Of a stretch of DNA of 64,000 bases, positions 1-10,133 are shown in pieces. Source of the stretch: Glycomyces harbinensis (GTDB taxonomy: Bacteria; Actinomycetota; Actinomycetes; Mycobacteriales; Micromonosporaceae); the NCBI RefSeq assembly GCF_900101745.1, contig NZ_FNAD01000001.1, positions 372,001-436,000 on the forward strand. Reading direction: 5' to 3'. Position 1 is the stretch's first letter. Each line of letters starts with the position of its first letter. The notes under the pieces are model-generated. The model was not told where the DNA came from, did no database searches, and saw nothing but the letters and a program-made list of their open reading frames with translations. The translations under genes were made by a program, and so were the position numbers.

Positions 1-453
1 GGCCACGACGGCCCCTACTACCGGGTCGCCGGGCCGCTCGACGGGCCGTCGTCGGTCCAGGGCCGACCGGTGATCGTCGCCGACCTCGACGGGCTCGGCT
101 TCGACGCCGCCGCGACGCACGCCGACGCGGTCGTGGTCGACCGCGACCGGACCCCGGGAGCCGATGCGGCCCTGGCGGACGCGCTCCGCGCCACCGGACT
201 GCCCCGCTCCGAGACGGCCCTGATCGGGCGCGTCGCGGTCGGCGACCTCGCCGATCCCGCCGGCCTCGCCGCCGAACTGCGCGCCTGGGCCGAAGCCGAC
301 CGGCTCGACGGCTTCGAACTGGTCGCCGCCGGGGACCTCGAAGCGGTCTCGGCGGTCTCGCGTGAGCTGGTCCCACTCCTCATCGACCCGGCCCCGGCCC
401 TGGCCACGACCCTGCGGGCCGTCTTCGGCCTGCGCCAGGCGGTGGCGCCATGA
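1..453 (+). CDS. LLM-class flavin monooxygenase, NtaA/SnaA/DszA-like (5' truncated)
   Basis: The gene is open at the left edge; frame 1 reads through to TGA at 451-453, giving 150 codons of C-terminus. The opening residues GPYYRVAGPLDGPSSVQGRP match the block of NtaA/SnaA/DszA-type FMNH2-dependent monooxygenases (usually 'F.V.GPLN.P.S.QGRPV'). Members oxidise nitrilotriacetate, sulfones or related small molecules using reduced flavin supplied by a partner reductase. The visible part is the distal TIM-barrel and C-terminal helices, so active-site residues lie outside the window. The SfnC-like flavoprotein 310 bp downstream is a usual neighbour in sulfur or alkylamine scavenging clusters. The substrate cannot be named. 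Confidence 0.8.
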   Translation, partial: GHDGPYYRVAGPLDGPSSVQGRPVIVADLDGLGFDAAATHADAVVVDRDRTPGADAALADALRATGLPRSETALIGRVAVGDLADPAGLAAELRAWAEADRLDGFELVAAGDLEAVSAVSRELVPLLIDPAPALATTLRAVFGLRQAVAP

Positions 454-763
454 GCCCCGGGCAACCCGCGGCGACCGCGCGCGGGGCACGTCCCGGCGTC
501 GACCCGGACCGGCCAAGTGCGTCCCGACCCGCACTCCCGGTCGGGACCGCCGCCATTGGACCCGCCTCGCATCTGCACGCGGCCGCGCGCCGACCTGCGG
601 GCCGCGCTCGGCCCGCGAGAGGCGGTGTGGCACCCAGTTCGCCGCGAACCGCGGCGGCTCGCCGTCCAGGCAACCACCGACCGCGGCCTCAGCGCCGAAC
701 CGGCGGCATCGAGCCCTCCCCGCATCGGCGCGTGGTCCGCAACGAGAAGAAGGCGATCGCATC
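454..763. other. 310-bp intergenic region; possible structured leader
   Basis: No convincing gene lies here. The stretch around 625-710 contains several GC stems and a GGCAACC box at 669-675 followed by ACCGCGG. That combination recalls the core of SAM-type riboswitches, which often precede sulfur-metabolism genes, but the remaining conserved elements were not found. A purine-rich RBS (GAGAAGAAGG, 744-753) precedes the next ATG at 764. Frames that run through this region have no plausible start or homology and are treated as shadows. Confidence 0.3.
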
Positions 764-1957
764 ATGACCTCCGAATACACCGTGGCCGGCATCCGCACTG
801 CGATCGCCCCGGTCCTGGAGCGCCTGCGCGAGGGCGCGGCCCAGCGCGAACGCGAACGCGAGTACGCCTTCGAGGAGGTCAAGGCCCTTGCGGCCGAGCG
901 CATCACGCTCACCGGGATCGCCGAGGCCGACGGCGGCGCGGGCGGCGCCGTGCGCGACGTCGCCGACCTCGTCATCGCCATCGCCCGCGCCGACTCCAAC
1001 GTGGCCCAGGCGCTGCGGTCGAGCTTCCTCACCGCCAACCAGGTCGCCTCCCGCCCCGACCTGCCCCACCGCGAGACCACGCTGCGCCGGCTGCGCGACG
1101 GCGACCTGTTCGCCGGGACCGCGAACGAGCGGACCGGCGGCGCGAGCGGCTCGGTCGGCACCGTGATCCGCCGCGGCAGTCCTTCCGACGACGGGTGGAC
1201 CGTCGACGGCGAGAAGTACTACTCGACCGGCGGTCTCTACGCCGACTGGTTCACCGGGTCCGCCAAGGGCGAAGATGGTGCCGTGTACGGATTCACCGTC
1301 CCGGTCGACCGCGAGGGCGTCGAGCGCCTCGACGACTTCGACGCGGTCGGGCAGCGCCTCACCGCCAGCGGCACCACCCGCCTGCACGGCGTGCGCGTGG
1401 GCGACGACGAGGTGGTCGTGCGCGACACCTCGCGGCTCGACAGCCCCTGGCTCGGGTCGTTCGCGCAGCTCTACCTCGCCGCGATCGAGGCCGGGATCGC
1501 CGCGGCCGCGCTCGACGACGCGGCCCGGTTCGCCCGCGAGCGGGCCCGGCCCATCAAGCACTCCAGCGCGACCCGCTCCAGCGACGACCCCTACGTGCGA
1601 GCCACCGTCGGCGAGATCGCCGCCCGCGCCCACGCGGCCCGCTCGGTGGTGCTCGTGGCCGCCGAAGCGCTCGAGGCGACCCGCGACCTCACCGGGGCCG
1701 AAGCGCGGTCGGCCGGCGCCGAAGCCTCGGTCGCCGTCGCCCAGACCGGCGTGATAGCGATCGAATCCGCTTTGCGCGCATCGGAACTGCTGTTCGACGT
1801 CGCGGGAGGGTCCATCACCGACCGCGCCCTCGGCTTCGACCGGCACTGGCGCAACGCCCGCACCGTCGCCAACCACAACCCGCGCCAGTGGAAGGCCGCC
1901 GTCGCCGGGGCCTACCGCATCACCGGCGAGGAACCGCCCACCACCGGGCTCTTCTGA
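764..1957 (+). CDS. acyl-CoA dehydrogenase-fold flavin monooxygenase (SfnC/DszC-like)
   Basis: The 397-aa product has the acyl-CoA dehydrogenase fold in the subgroup that acts as reduced-flavin-dependent oxygenase or sulfur-compound monooxygenase (SfnC, DszC). Start ATG 764 follows an RBS-like GAGAAGAAGG. Residues about 105-200 form the beta domain, and the C-terminus carries the hallmark HWRNARTVANHNPRQWK followed by a typical TGLF end. Known relatives accept reduced flavin from a reductase and oxidise sulfones, dibenzothiophene or similar compounds. Position between a NtaA-like enzyme and an aldo/keto reductase suggests a common xenobiotic or sulfur-scavenging route. The product could also be a plain dehydrogenase, but the C-terminal signature favours a monooxygenase. 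Confidence 0.85.
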   Translation: MTSEYTVAGIRTAIAPVLERLREGAAQREREREYAFEEVKALAAERITLTGIAEADGGAGGAVRDVADLVIAIARADSNVAQALRSSFLTANQVASRPDLPHRETTLRRLRDGDLFAGTANERTGGASGSVGTVIRRGSPSDDGWTVDGEKYYSTGGLYADWFTGSAKGEDGAVYGFTVPVDREGVERLDDFDAVGQRLTASGTTRLHGVRVGDDEVVVRDTSRLDSPWLGSFAQLYLAAIEAGIAAAALDDAARFARERARPIKHSSATRSSDDPYVRATVGEIAARAHAARSVVLVAAEALEATRDLTGAEARSAGAEASVAVAQTGVIAIESALRASELLFDVAGGSITDRALGFDRHWRNARTVANHNPRQWKAAVAGAYRITGEEPPTTGLF

Positions 1958-1993
1958 ACCAGCACCGCCGCAGCACCGACGAAAGGCCAGGAC

Positions 1994-3016
<1,023 letters not shown>

Positions 3017-3017
3017 C

Positions 3018-4115
3018 ATGGGCGCGAACACGATCGGCGCCGGCGTCCCGGACGGCCGGCCCTTCCGCCTGGGCTTCCTCCTGCACCTCGACCGCGACGA
3101 CCGGCCCGAACAGGCCTACCGGGACGCGATCGCGCTGTTCGAGACCGCCGAACGTCTCGGGTACGACTCGGGCTGGGTCGTCCAGCGGCACTTCCGCCAG
3201 GGCAACGAGCACGTCTCGGCGCCCCTCGTGCTGCTCGCCGCGATCAGCCAGCGCACCAGCCGGATCCGCCTCGGCACCGGCGTCCTCGTGCTCCCGCTCG
3301 AAGACCCGCTGAAGGTCGCCGAGGACGCCGCCACCCTCGACGCCCTGAGCGGCGGAAGGCTCGAACTCGGCATCGGCTCCGGCCCGTTCCCCGGCGCCTG
3401 GGAGGCGTTCGGCAAGGACCTCGAGGACCGCAACCGGCTCTTCAACGCCGCCGTCGATCGCCTCCACGACGTCCTGGAAGGCAAGGCGCTCAACAGCCTC
3501 GGCGAAGCCCTCCACCCGCCCGGCGCGGGCGTGCGCCGCCGCCTGTGGCAGGCCACCACCTCCAACGCGGACCTGGCCCGTGCGGCGGCGGTCGACGCCG
3601 CACGGGCCGGGGACGGGCTCCAGCTCTCCCGCGCCAACGCCTGGCGCGGCGCCGACGTGCCGCAGGCCCACCGGCTGCAAGCCGAGTGGATCGACGCCTA
3701 CCGCGAAGCCTGGACCCACGGCCATCCGCCCCGCGTGCAGGTCTCCCGCGCCGTCTACCCGCACCCGCAGCGGGCCGAAGCGCTCCGGCTCCTCACCCCG
3801 GGCGTGTGCCGCTGGCAGCAGTGGCTCTCCGCCAAGCGCGAAGTCGCCGGATTGTCCGTAGAGGAGTACCTGACGGGGGACGACGCCCTCTACGGACCGC
3901 CGGACGACTCGGCCGCCGCCCTGGCGGCCGACCCCGCGCTGCGCCACGCCACCGACCTGCTCGTGAGCTTCGTCCCCGGCGTGCCCGACTTCGACGAGCA
4001 CGTCCGCCTCCTCACCGCCACCGCAACGGAACTGGCCCCGAGCCTCGGCTGGCGCCCCGCACCCGGCACGACGACCCCGACCGACAGCACCGCGACACAA
4101 GGAGCACCGGCATGA
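3018..4115 (+). CDS. LLM-class flavin-dependent oxidoreductase
   Basis: A 365-aa bacterial luciferase-like TIM-barrel enzyme using FMN or F420. The N-terminus ([44 protein letters not shown]) and the [43 protein letters not shown]-type block are typical of the family: the first helix, the flavin-binding strand and the loop preceding the catalytic pocket are all present. It starts one base after the aldo/keto reductase stop and overlaps the next gene by ATGA, showing translational coupling. This is the second LLM enzyme of the operon and is not closely similar to the truncated first one, so they probably handle different steps. Confidence 0.88.
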   Translation: MGANTIGAGVPDGRPFRLGFLLHLDRDDRPEQAYRDAIALFETAERLGYDSGWVVQRHFRQGNEHVSAPLVLLAAISQRTSRIRLGTGVLVLPLEDPLKVAEDAATLDALSGGRLELGIGSGPFPGAWEAFGKDLEDRNRLFNAAVDRLHDVLEGKALNSLGEALHPPGAGVRRRLWQATTSNADLARAAAVDAARAGDGLQLSRANAWRGADVPQAHRLQAEWIDAYREAWTHGHPPRVQVSRAVYPHPQRAEALRLLTPGVCRWQQWLSAKREVAGLSVEEYLTGDDALYGPPDDSAAALAADPALRHATDLLVSFVPGVPDFDEHVRLLTATATELAPSLGWRPAPGTTTPTDSTATQGAPA

Positions 4116-4903
4116 CCGACGACTTCGCCCGCGAGTGGCGGGACTGGCACGCCGAGCGCGAAGCGGCGCTGCTCGCGCCCCACGGCTGGCTCAGCCTCAC
4201 CGCCTTCCACTGGCTCGACGCCGAACCCGCGCGACTCGAAGGCCTCCCGGGCCTGTGGAGCGCGGCCGCAGACACCGTCCGCCTCACCGCCTCCGCCGAG
4301 GACGGCCTCACCACCGACGGGACCCCGATCGACGGCGCGACCTCGCTCACCGTCTCCGCAGGCCCGCGCTGGATCGACCTGGGCGACAGGAAGATCGAGA
4401 TCGCCGCACGCCAGGGGCGCCTGGCCCTGCGCGTCCGCGACCCCCAGGCCCCCACCCGCACCGGCTTCACCGGCGTCCCCGCGTTCGAACCCGACCCCGC
4501 ATGGGTCCTGCCCGCAACATTCACCGCCTACGACGCGCCCGAACCGGTCCGCGTCGGCGCCGCCCGGCCCGGCCTCGAACACACCCTGCAGGCCATCGGC
4601 CAGGTCCGCTTCGACCTCGACGGCGAGCGGCGGGAACTCGTCGCGACCGGCGCCGGCGACGGGCGCCTGAGCCTGCTCTTCCGCGACGCCACCAACGGGC
4701 GCACGACCGCCGCCTGGCGGCAGCTGACCACCGGCGCCCCCGGCGCCCCCGGCGCCGACGGGACCGTCGCCCTCGACTTCAACCGCGCCCTCAACATGCC
4801 GTGCGTCTTCACCGACCACGGCACCTGCCCGCTCCCGCCCGGCCCCAACACCGTCACCGCGGCCGTCACCGCCGGCGAACGGCGACCGCACCCGCCGGGC
4901 TGA
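4112..4903 (+). CDS. DUF1684 family protein
   Basis: A 263-aa member of DUF1684. The start ATG 4112 overlaps the preceding stop (ATGA) and is preceded by AGGAGC. Diagnostic features are an N-terminal W..WH..RE..L..P.GWLSL.G..WL segment (residues 8-35) and a C-terminal block ending [20 protein letters not shown], with conserved Asn and two Cys. No signal peptide or membrane segment is seen. The family has no established biochemical role, but it recurs beside LLM oxidoreductases in actinobacteria. Its place here suggests an accessory or binding function in the same pathway. Confidence 0.85.
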   Translation: MTDDFAREWRDWHAEREAALLAPHGWLSLTAFHWLDAEPARLEGLPGLWSAAADTVRLTASAEDGLTTDGTPIDGATSLTVSAGPRWIDLGDRKIEIAARQGRLALRVRDPQAPTRTGFTGVPAFEPDPAWVLPATFTAYDAPEPVRVGAARPGLEHTLQAIGQVRFDLDGERRELVATGAGDGRLSLLFRDATNGRTTAAWRQLTTGAPGAPGADGTVALDFNRALNMPCVFTDHGTCPLPPGPNTVTAAVTAGERRPHPPG

Positions 4904-4923
4904 ACCCCGTGTTAGGAATGGGC

Positions 4924-6492
4924 ATGGTTCAGCGCAAGTCCTACGACGCCGTCATCGTCGGCGGCGGGCACAACGGCCTCGTCGCGGCGGCCTACCTCGC
5001 CCGCGCCGGCAAGAGCGTCCTCGTCCTCGAACGACTGGGGCGCACCGGCGGCGCGGCGGTCTCCGCGCCCGCGTTCCCCGGCGTCGAGGCCCGCCTCTCG
5101 CGGTACTCCTACCTCGTCAGCCTGCTCCCGCAGCAGATCATCGACGACCTCGGCCTGCGCTTCCAGGTGCGCAAACGCGGCGTCTCCTCCTACACGCCCA
5201 CCGAACGCGGCGGCCGCCCGACCGGGCTCCTCGTCACCCGGGACCCGGCCCGCACCCGCGAGTCCTTCCGGCGCCTCACCGGCTCCGACACCGAATTCGA
5301 CGCCTGGCAGGCGTTCTACGGCGACGCCGCCCACGTCGCCCAGAAGGTCTTCCCGACCCTCACCGAACCCCTGCCCGACCGCGCCGACCTGCGCCGCCGC
5401 ATCGGCGACGACCGCATCTGGGACCAGTTCTTCGAAACCCCGCTCGGTGCGACCGTGGAGGCCGCGTTCGCCGACGACCTCGTCCGCGGCGTCGTCCTCA
5501 CCGACGGCCTCATCGGCACCTTCAGCTCCGCCCGGGCCGAGGACCTGCGGCAGAACCGCTGCTTCCTCTACCACGTCATCGGCGGCGGCACCGGCGACTG
5601 GGACGTGCCCGTGGGCGGCATGGGCGCCCTCACCGACGCGCTGGCGGAGTCCGCGCGCTCGGCGGGCGCCGAGATCCTCACGGGCCGCGAGGTCACCGGC
5701 GTGGCGACGGACGGGTCCCGCGCCGAGGTGACCTACACCGAAGGGGACGGGACCGCCGCGGTCGACGCCCGGCACGTGCTCGTCAACGCCTCCCCGGAAG
5801 CCCTCGCCGCTCTCCTCGGCGAACCGGGCCCCGCGAAAGCCGAAGGCGCGCAGCTGAAGGTGAACATGCTCCTCAAGCGACTGCCGCGCCTGCGAGACCG
5901 CGGCGCCGACCCGCGCGAGGCCTTCGCCGGGACCTTCCACGTCGCCGAGTCCTTCGCGCAGCTCGAAACCGCGTACGCCGAAGCGGCCGAGGGCCGTCTT
6001 CCGACCGCGCCGCCCTCGGAGATCTACTGCCACTCCCTGTCCGACCCGACCATCCTCGGGGACGACCTGGTGCGCCGCGGGTACCAGACGCTGACCCTCT
6101 TCGGGCTGCACACGCCCGCGCGGCTCTTCGCGGGCGGCCCGGACGCGAACGGGGACGCCAAGGCCCGCCTGCTGGCGGCGACGATCGCGCAGCTCGACGC
6201 GTACCTCGACGAGCCCCTCGCCGACTGCCTCGCCGAGGACGTGAACGGCGACCCGTGCATCGAGGCCAAGACGCCCGTCGACCTCGAACACGACCTCAGG
6301 CTCCCGGGCGGCAACATCTTCCACCGCGACCTCTCGTGGCCCTTCCGGACCGCCGAAGCCGACGGCCGCTGGGGCGTGGAGACCGCCCATGCGAACGTCC
6401 TGCTGTGCGGGGCCGGAGCCGTGCGCGGCGGCGGCGTGAGCGGCATCCCCGGCCGCAACGCGGCCATGGCCGTCCTGGAGGCGGGGGAGTAG
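4924..6492 (+). CDS. phytoene desaturase-like FAD-dependent oxidoreductase
   Basis: A 522-aa NAD(P)/FAD oxidoreductase of the CrtI/RetSat superfamily. The dinucleotide-binding motif VGGGHNGLVAAAYLARAG begins about residue 13, followed by the conserved Glu-Arg of the ribose-binding strand and the GG...S motif. The C-terminal flavin motif is GAGAVRGGGVSGIPGRNAA. I chose ATG 4924 because AGGA at 4914-4917 is spaced 6 nt; ATG 4918 or GTG 4909 are alternatives, and the latter would include a rare TTA codon. Relatives act on carotenoids or uncharacterised amine or lipid substrates. It ends the operon; a strong hairpin follows. Confidence 0.85.
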   Translation: MVQRKSYDAVIVGGGHNGLVAAAYLARAGKSVLVLERLGRTGGAAVSAPAFPGVEARLSRYSYLVSLLPQQIIDDLGLRFQVRKRGVSSYTPTERGGRPTGLLVTRDPARTRESFRRLTGSDTEFDAWQAFYGDAAHVAQKVFPTLTEPLPDRADLRRRIGDDRIWDQFFETPLGATVEAAFADDLVRGVVLTDGLIGTFSSARAEDLRQNRCFLYHVIGGGTGDWDVPVGGMGALTDALAESARSAGAEILTGREVTGVATDGSRAEVTYTEGDGTAAVDARHVLVNASPEALAALLGEPGPAKAEGAQLKVNMLLKRLPRLRDRGADPREAFAGTFHVAESFAQLETAYAEAAEGRLPTAPPSEIYCHSLSDPTILGDDLVRRGYQTLTLFGLHTPARLFAGGPDANGDAKARLLAATIAQLDAYLDEPLADCLAEDVNGDPCIEAKTPVDLEHDLRLPGGNIFHRDLSWPFRTAEADGRWGVETAHANVLLCGAGAVRGGGVSGIPGRNAAMAVLEAGE

Positions 6493-6513
6493 GCCCCCTG
6501 GGCCGCAAGCGAA

Positions 6514-6543
6514 ACGGCGGCCGGGCGAAGGCCCGGCCGCCGT
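6514..6543. terminator. bidirectional hairpin terminator
   Basis: Perfect 13-bp stem, ACGGCGGCCGGGC pairing with GCCCGGCCGCCGT, closed by GAAG. It sits between the converging flavoprotein (ends 6492) and hydrolase (ends 6554) genes. No U-tract, as usual for actinobacterial terminators. Confidence 0.8.
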
Positions 6544-6553
6544 CACCGTCCTC

Positions 6554-8071
6554 TCAGTACCGGCCCGCCGGGGTCCGGCGGTCGGTCAGCGACTCGACCT
6601 CCGGGAAGTCCAGGTTCGGGCAGCTCAAGCCCTCCTGCGGGACCTCGCGGTCGATGAAGTAGGCGTCCACCGGGGCGTTGACGCACGCCGAAGGGCCGCC
6701 GTAGATCGTGTGCCCGTAGCCCTCGTACGTGACCAGGTGGCCGTCGGCCTGCTCCGAGGAGGCCTCGGTCCACGAGTAGACGGTGGCGTAGTCGTGCAGG
6801 TTGCCCAGGAACACCAGCGGCGGCGCGCTGCGGTGGACGTCCAGCTCTGCGGCCCCGTTGGTCTGCTCGATGCCCGACCCGACGCACTGCATCGCGAAGG
6901 CGTTGTACGGGGTCCACTCCACGACCGGGTACTCCGCGGACAGCTTGCCGGTGAGCGCGGCGAACTCCGCGTAGTCCTCGACCGCGAAGTTGAAGTCCTG
7001 GCACCACGCCGGGTAGGAGAGGGACTCGACCTCGATCTCGTCCTGGTAGGCCCGGGCTCCCGAGAGCGGGGTGCCGTCGCGCATCGCCTGGTAGTCGAGG
7101 GCCACGTAGGACCAGAACTGCGGGAAGTTCACGCCGAACGTGAAGTCGCCGGCGAGGCCGTAGAAGTCCAGCGGCTCACCGGTGTACGGGTCGATGAGCT
7201 CGCCGGCCCGCGCGGCGGCCTTCAGGCCGGCGTAGACGGACTCGACGTCCTCGCCGTGGAGCGCGCACTCCGGCGCGGACCCGCACCACTCGGCGAAGGC
7301 CGCGAAGTTCTCCTCGAGCGGGGCGGTCTCGGTGCTCATGAAGTCCCACACCGATTCCAGGCTGTGGTCCATGTTGCCGTCCAGGACCATCGTGCGGATG
7401 TGGCGCGGGTACGCCTCGGCGTACTGCTGGCCCATGATGGTGCCGTAGGAGTAGCCGAGGTAGTTGAGGTCGCCTTCGCCCAGGGCGCGGCGGATGCGCT
7501 CCATGTCCTCGACGGTCTCCAGGTTCGAGACGTGGTCGAAGAGGCTCCCGGTGCGGTCCTTGCAGTCTGCGGTGAGGGCGGCGTTGGCGTCCTCCAAGGC
7601 CCCGAACGAGTCCTGGTCGGTCGGGATGCCGATCGCCTCGACGGCGGCCAGTGCCGCTTCACCGCAGAGGACCTGCGTGCTGGTGTTGACGCCGCGGGGG
7701 TCGAAGCCCACGATGTCGAAGCGCTCGGCCGCGGCGGCGGTCAGGGGGTTGCCGCCCATGACGTAGTCGACGCCCGAGCCGCCGGGCCCGCCCGGGTCCA
7801 TGAGGATCGTGCCGAGCCTCTCGTCCGGGTTCGTCGCCTCGCGGCGGGCGAGGCCGATCTCGATCTGCTCGCCCCGCGGGCGGTCGTAGTCGAGCGGCAC
7901 GGTGATGGTGGCGCATTCGACCACTTGTCCCGGTTCGAGATCGGGACAGGGCTGCCAGTCGATGCCGTGGCGGGCGCCGCCGCTGCCGGCGGCCGCGGGG
8001 GCGGCCGCCAGGAGGGTGACGGCGAGGAGCGCCGCGGCGGTCGCGGCGGTGATGGTGCGGGTGGTGCGCAC
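6554..8071 (-). CDS. secreted alpha/beta hydrolase, tripeptidyl aminopeptidase-like
   Basis: A 505-aa secreted serine peptidase or esterase related to Streptomyces tripeptidyl aminopeptidases (SlpD/SlpE, TAP). GTG 8071 is chosen because AGGAAGGA precedes it; the first 30 residues are an Arg-rich n-region, hydrophobic core and AAPAAAG cleavage site. The hydrolase core contains the oxyanion segment DPGGPGGSG, the nucleophile elbow GYSYG (about residue 206) and a C-terminal TAP-like domain with His in YEGYGHTIYGG. Several Cys near the end suggest disulfides. It is probably extracellular and removes short N-terminal peptides. It is transcribed alone, divergent from the DUF2264 gene. Confidence 0.88.
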   Translation of the reverse strand: MRTTRTITAATAAALLAVTLLAAAPAAAGSGGARHGIDWQPCPDLEPGQVVECATITVPLDYDRPRGEQIEIGLARREATNPDERLGTILMDPGGPGGSGVDYVMGGNPLTAAAAERFDIVGFDPRGVNTSTQVLCGEAALAAVEAIGIPTDQDSFGALEDANAALTADCKDRTGSLFDHVSNLETVEDMERIRRALGEGDLNYLGYSYGTIMGQQYAEAYPRHIRTMVLDGNMDHSLESVWDFMSTETAPLEENFAAFAEWCGSAPECALHGEDVESVYAGLKAAARAGELIDPYTGEPLDFYGLAGDFTFGVNFPQFWSYVALDYQAMRDGTPLSGARAYQDEIEVESLSYPAWCQDFNFAVEDYAEFAALTGKLSAEYPVVEWTPYNAFAMQCVGSGIEQTNGAAELDVHRSAPPLVFLGNLHDYATVYSWTEASSEQADGHLVTYEGYGHTIYGGPSACVNAPVDAYFIDREVPQEGLSCPNLDFPEVESLTDRRTPAGRY

Positions 8072-8098
8072 GGGAGTCCTTCCTGCTGAAGGGGACCC

Positions 8099-8118
8099 GG
8101 ATCGCCGCACGGCGATCC
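8099..8118 (-). other. 5'-UTR hairpin of the hydrolase gene
   Basis: GGATCGCC and GGCGATCC form a perfect 8-bp stem around a 4-nt loop, about 28 nt upstream of the GTG. It would lie in the leader if transcription starts near the TAGAAT-like -10 visible further upstream on the minus strand. The role is unknown. Confidence 0.4.
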
Positions 8119-8222
8119 GAGTGTTCGTTTCCACCTGAGATTCTATGAAATGTCCGGCCCCGCAGGGGTTCCGAGCAATGCCTGTTTTATTCACACTCGC
8201 GCCCGGCCGCTGCGCGCCGGTG

Positions 8223-8258
8223 TTGCGATCCCGGCCCCCGTGTTGATAGCGTTTACCA
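8223..8258 (+). promoter_or_regulatory. leaderless promoter with LacI-type operator
   Basis: TTGCGA (8223-8228), an 18-bp spacer and TAGCGT (8247-8252) form a plausible promoter whose -10 ends 8 nt before ATG 8261. There is no ribosome-binding site, so the mRNA is probably leaderless. The 15-bp TGATAGCGTTTACCA (8244-8258) combines two standard LacI-family half-sites, TGATAGCG and CGTTTACCA, around the central CG. A LacI-type repressor encoded elsewhere would block the -10. Confidence 0.55.
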
Positions 8259-8260
8259 AC

Positions 8261-9955
8261 ATGACTTCCCCGCTGCGCGCCTTCGGGCCCCTCGAACCGG
8301 ACCGCGACGGCTGGGAGGCCGCCGCCGTCGCGCTGAGCCGGCCCGCCGTCGACCTCGCTTCGCAAGGGCCCGAAGAGATGCCGGTGACCATGTCGAACCA
8401 CTCCCACGCCGAGAACTGGTTCGAACTGCTCACCCGCCCGCTCTGGGGCCTCACCGGCGTCACCGGCCCCGCCGCCGACGACCTCTGGCCCGTCCTCGCC
8501 CGGACCCTCGCCCGCGCCCTCGACCCCACCGACGCCTGGTATGTCGGCGACGTCACCCACGCCAGCCAGCGCTGCGTGGAGGCCGCCGCCGTCGGACACG
8601 CCCTCGCCACCGTCCCGGAGCAACTCTGGGAACCCCTGGCGCCCAAGGACAAGGACCACGTCGCCGCCTGGCTCTCCCGCGCCTACGCCACCGGCGTGGT
8701 CGACAACAACTGGCACTACTTCCCGGTCTTCGCCGGGCACGGCCTCGACCGCGTCGGCGTCGCCCGCGACCCGGCCGCGGCCGCCGCGCACCTGGACCGG
8801 ATCGGGGAGCTGCTGCTGGGCGAGGGCGCCTTCGCCGACGGCCCGACCGGCCGCGTCGACTACTACAACCCCTTCGCCTTCCACACCTACGCCCTCCTGC
8901 ACTACCGGCACTCGGGCGACGACCGGTACGTCGAGCACGCCGCCTCCTTCGCGCGCCGCTTCGGCTCCTGGTTCGCCGCCGACGGCGCGGGCGTCCCCTA
9001 CGGCCGCAGCCTGGGCTACCGCTTCGCCCAGTCCTCGCTGTGGGGCGCGCTGGCGGCCGCGGACGTCGAGGCGGTGCCGTGGGCCGAGGCCGCCGGGCAC
9101 GCCCGCCGCCACCTCGCATGGTGGTGGGACAAGCCGATCCTCGACCCCGCGCACCGGCTCACCGTCGGCTACCTCTACCCGAACGACGGCGCGGTGGAGC
9201 AGTACCTCACGGCCGGCTCCCCGTGGTGGGCGAACAAGGCCTTCCTGGGCCTGGCCGCCCCCGCCGATCATCCCTTCTGGACCGCCGAGGCGGCGGTCCC
9301 CGGCCCGCTGGTCGAGCCGCACCCGGCCGCCCGCGCGGTCCACGTCCGCGACCGGCAGGGGCACGTGACGCGCCTGAACGGCCAGGCGCGGCATCCGAAG
9401 ATGCGCGGCGGCCGCGACGCCTACGCGAAGTTCGCGTACTCCTCGGTCGCCGGCTTCTCGCGCGCGGTCGACGGCCTCGGCCTGGAGTGCTTCGCGCCCG
9501 ACGGGACGCTGGCGCTCTCGGAGGACGGCCTGCACTGGCGCGGCCGCGAAGACCCCGAGCACGGCCGCGTCGCCGAGGACGGCACCGTGACCGTGACCTG
9601 GCGGCCCTGGGCCGACGTCACGGTGACCACCACCCTCTCGGGCACCGTCGACGGCCGGCACGTGCGCGTCCACGAGATCGAGACCGGCCGGACGCTCCAC
9701 ACCGGCGAAGGCGGCTGGTGCGTCCCGCACGGCGGCGTGGACGAAGCGGCCGACGGCAGCGCCGCCGCGGTCTCCCGAGGGCTCCGCAGCACGATCGCCG
9801 ACAAGGGCGGCTCGCGCACGGCCGAGGTGATCGCGCCGATGCCCGGCACGCACCTGTACTGGCCGATGACGGTCCTGCCGGTGCTCACCGGCGTCCTCGA
9901 GCCGGGCCGCCATCGACTGGAATCAGAGATATATATCGGACGCGATGTTTCTTGA
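8261..9955 (+). CDS. DUF2264 domain-containing protein
   Basis: A 564-aa DUF2264 protein. The N-terminal two thirds look like an (alpha/alpha)n barrel, with the hallmark SHAENWFELLTRPLWGL block near residue 45 and DNNWHYFPVFAG near 150; a beta-rich C-terminal part follows. No signal peptide is seen, so it is cytoplasmic. DUF2264 genes usually occur in LacI-controlled polysaccharide loci (pectin, rhamnogalacturonan), and an unsaturated-oligosaccharide hydrolase-like role is often inferred; no catalytic residue can be assigned here. The operator-like site directly upstream agrees with sugar-inducible expression. The gene stands alone, with a short palindrome GATATATATC inside its last codons. 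Confidence 0.85.
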   Translation: MTSPLRAFGPLEPDRDGWEAAAVALSRPAVDLASQGPEEMPVTMSNHSHAENWFELLTRPLWGLTGVTGPAADDLWPVLARTLARALDPTDAWYVGDVTHASQRCVEAAAVGHALATVPEQLWEPLAPKDKDHVAAWLSRAYATGVVDNNWHYFPVFAGHGLDRVGVARDPAAAAAHLDRIGELLLGEGAFADGPTGRVDYYNPFAFHTYALLHYRHSGDDRYVEHAASFARRFGSWFAADGAGVPYGRSLGYRFAQSSLWGALAAADVEAVPWAEAAGHARRHLAWWWDKPILDPAHRLTVGYLYPNDGAVEQYLTAGSPWWANKAFLGLAAPADHPFWTAEAAVPGPLVEPHPAARAVHVRDRQGHVTRLNGQARHPKMRGGRDAYAKFAYSSVAGFSRAVDGLGLECFAPDGTLALSEDGLHWRGREDPEHGRVAEDGTVTVTWRPWADVTVTTTLSGTVDGRHVRVHEIETGRTLHTGEGGWCVPHGGVDEAADGSAAAVSRGLRSTIADKGGSRTAEVIAPMPGTHLYWPMTVLPVLTGVLEPGRHRLESEIYIGRDVS

Positions 9956-10133
9956 AGCCGACGCCGGCGCAAGGCCGGACCGTGGTCTCGGCAGCGACTG
10001 AAGGCATCCTCTGGTTGCGCCGGGTGAGAATTCATGCGACGAGAGTTGCTGTGAGTCATCGCATCCGGAATTGTCGAAGTGATGCCCGAATGCGCTGATA
10101 CCGTGGCCGGACATCTTCGAAGGAGTCACACCC

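Noticed and set aside
9926-9940. GATATATATC palindrome
   Set aside because: Lies inside the last codons of the DUF2264 gene (EIYIG); no promoter or gene start nearby.
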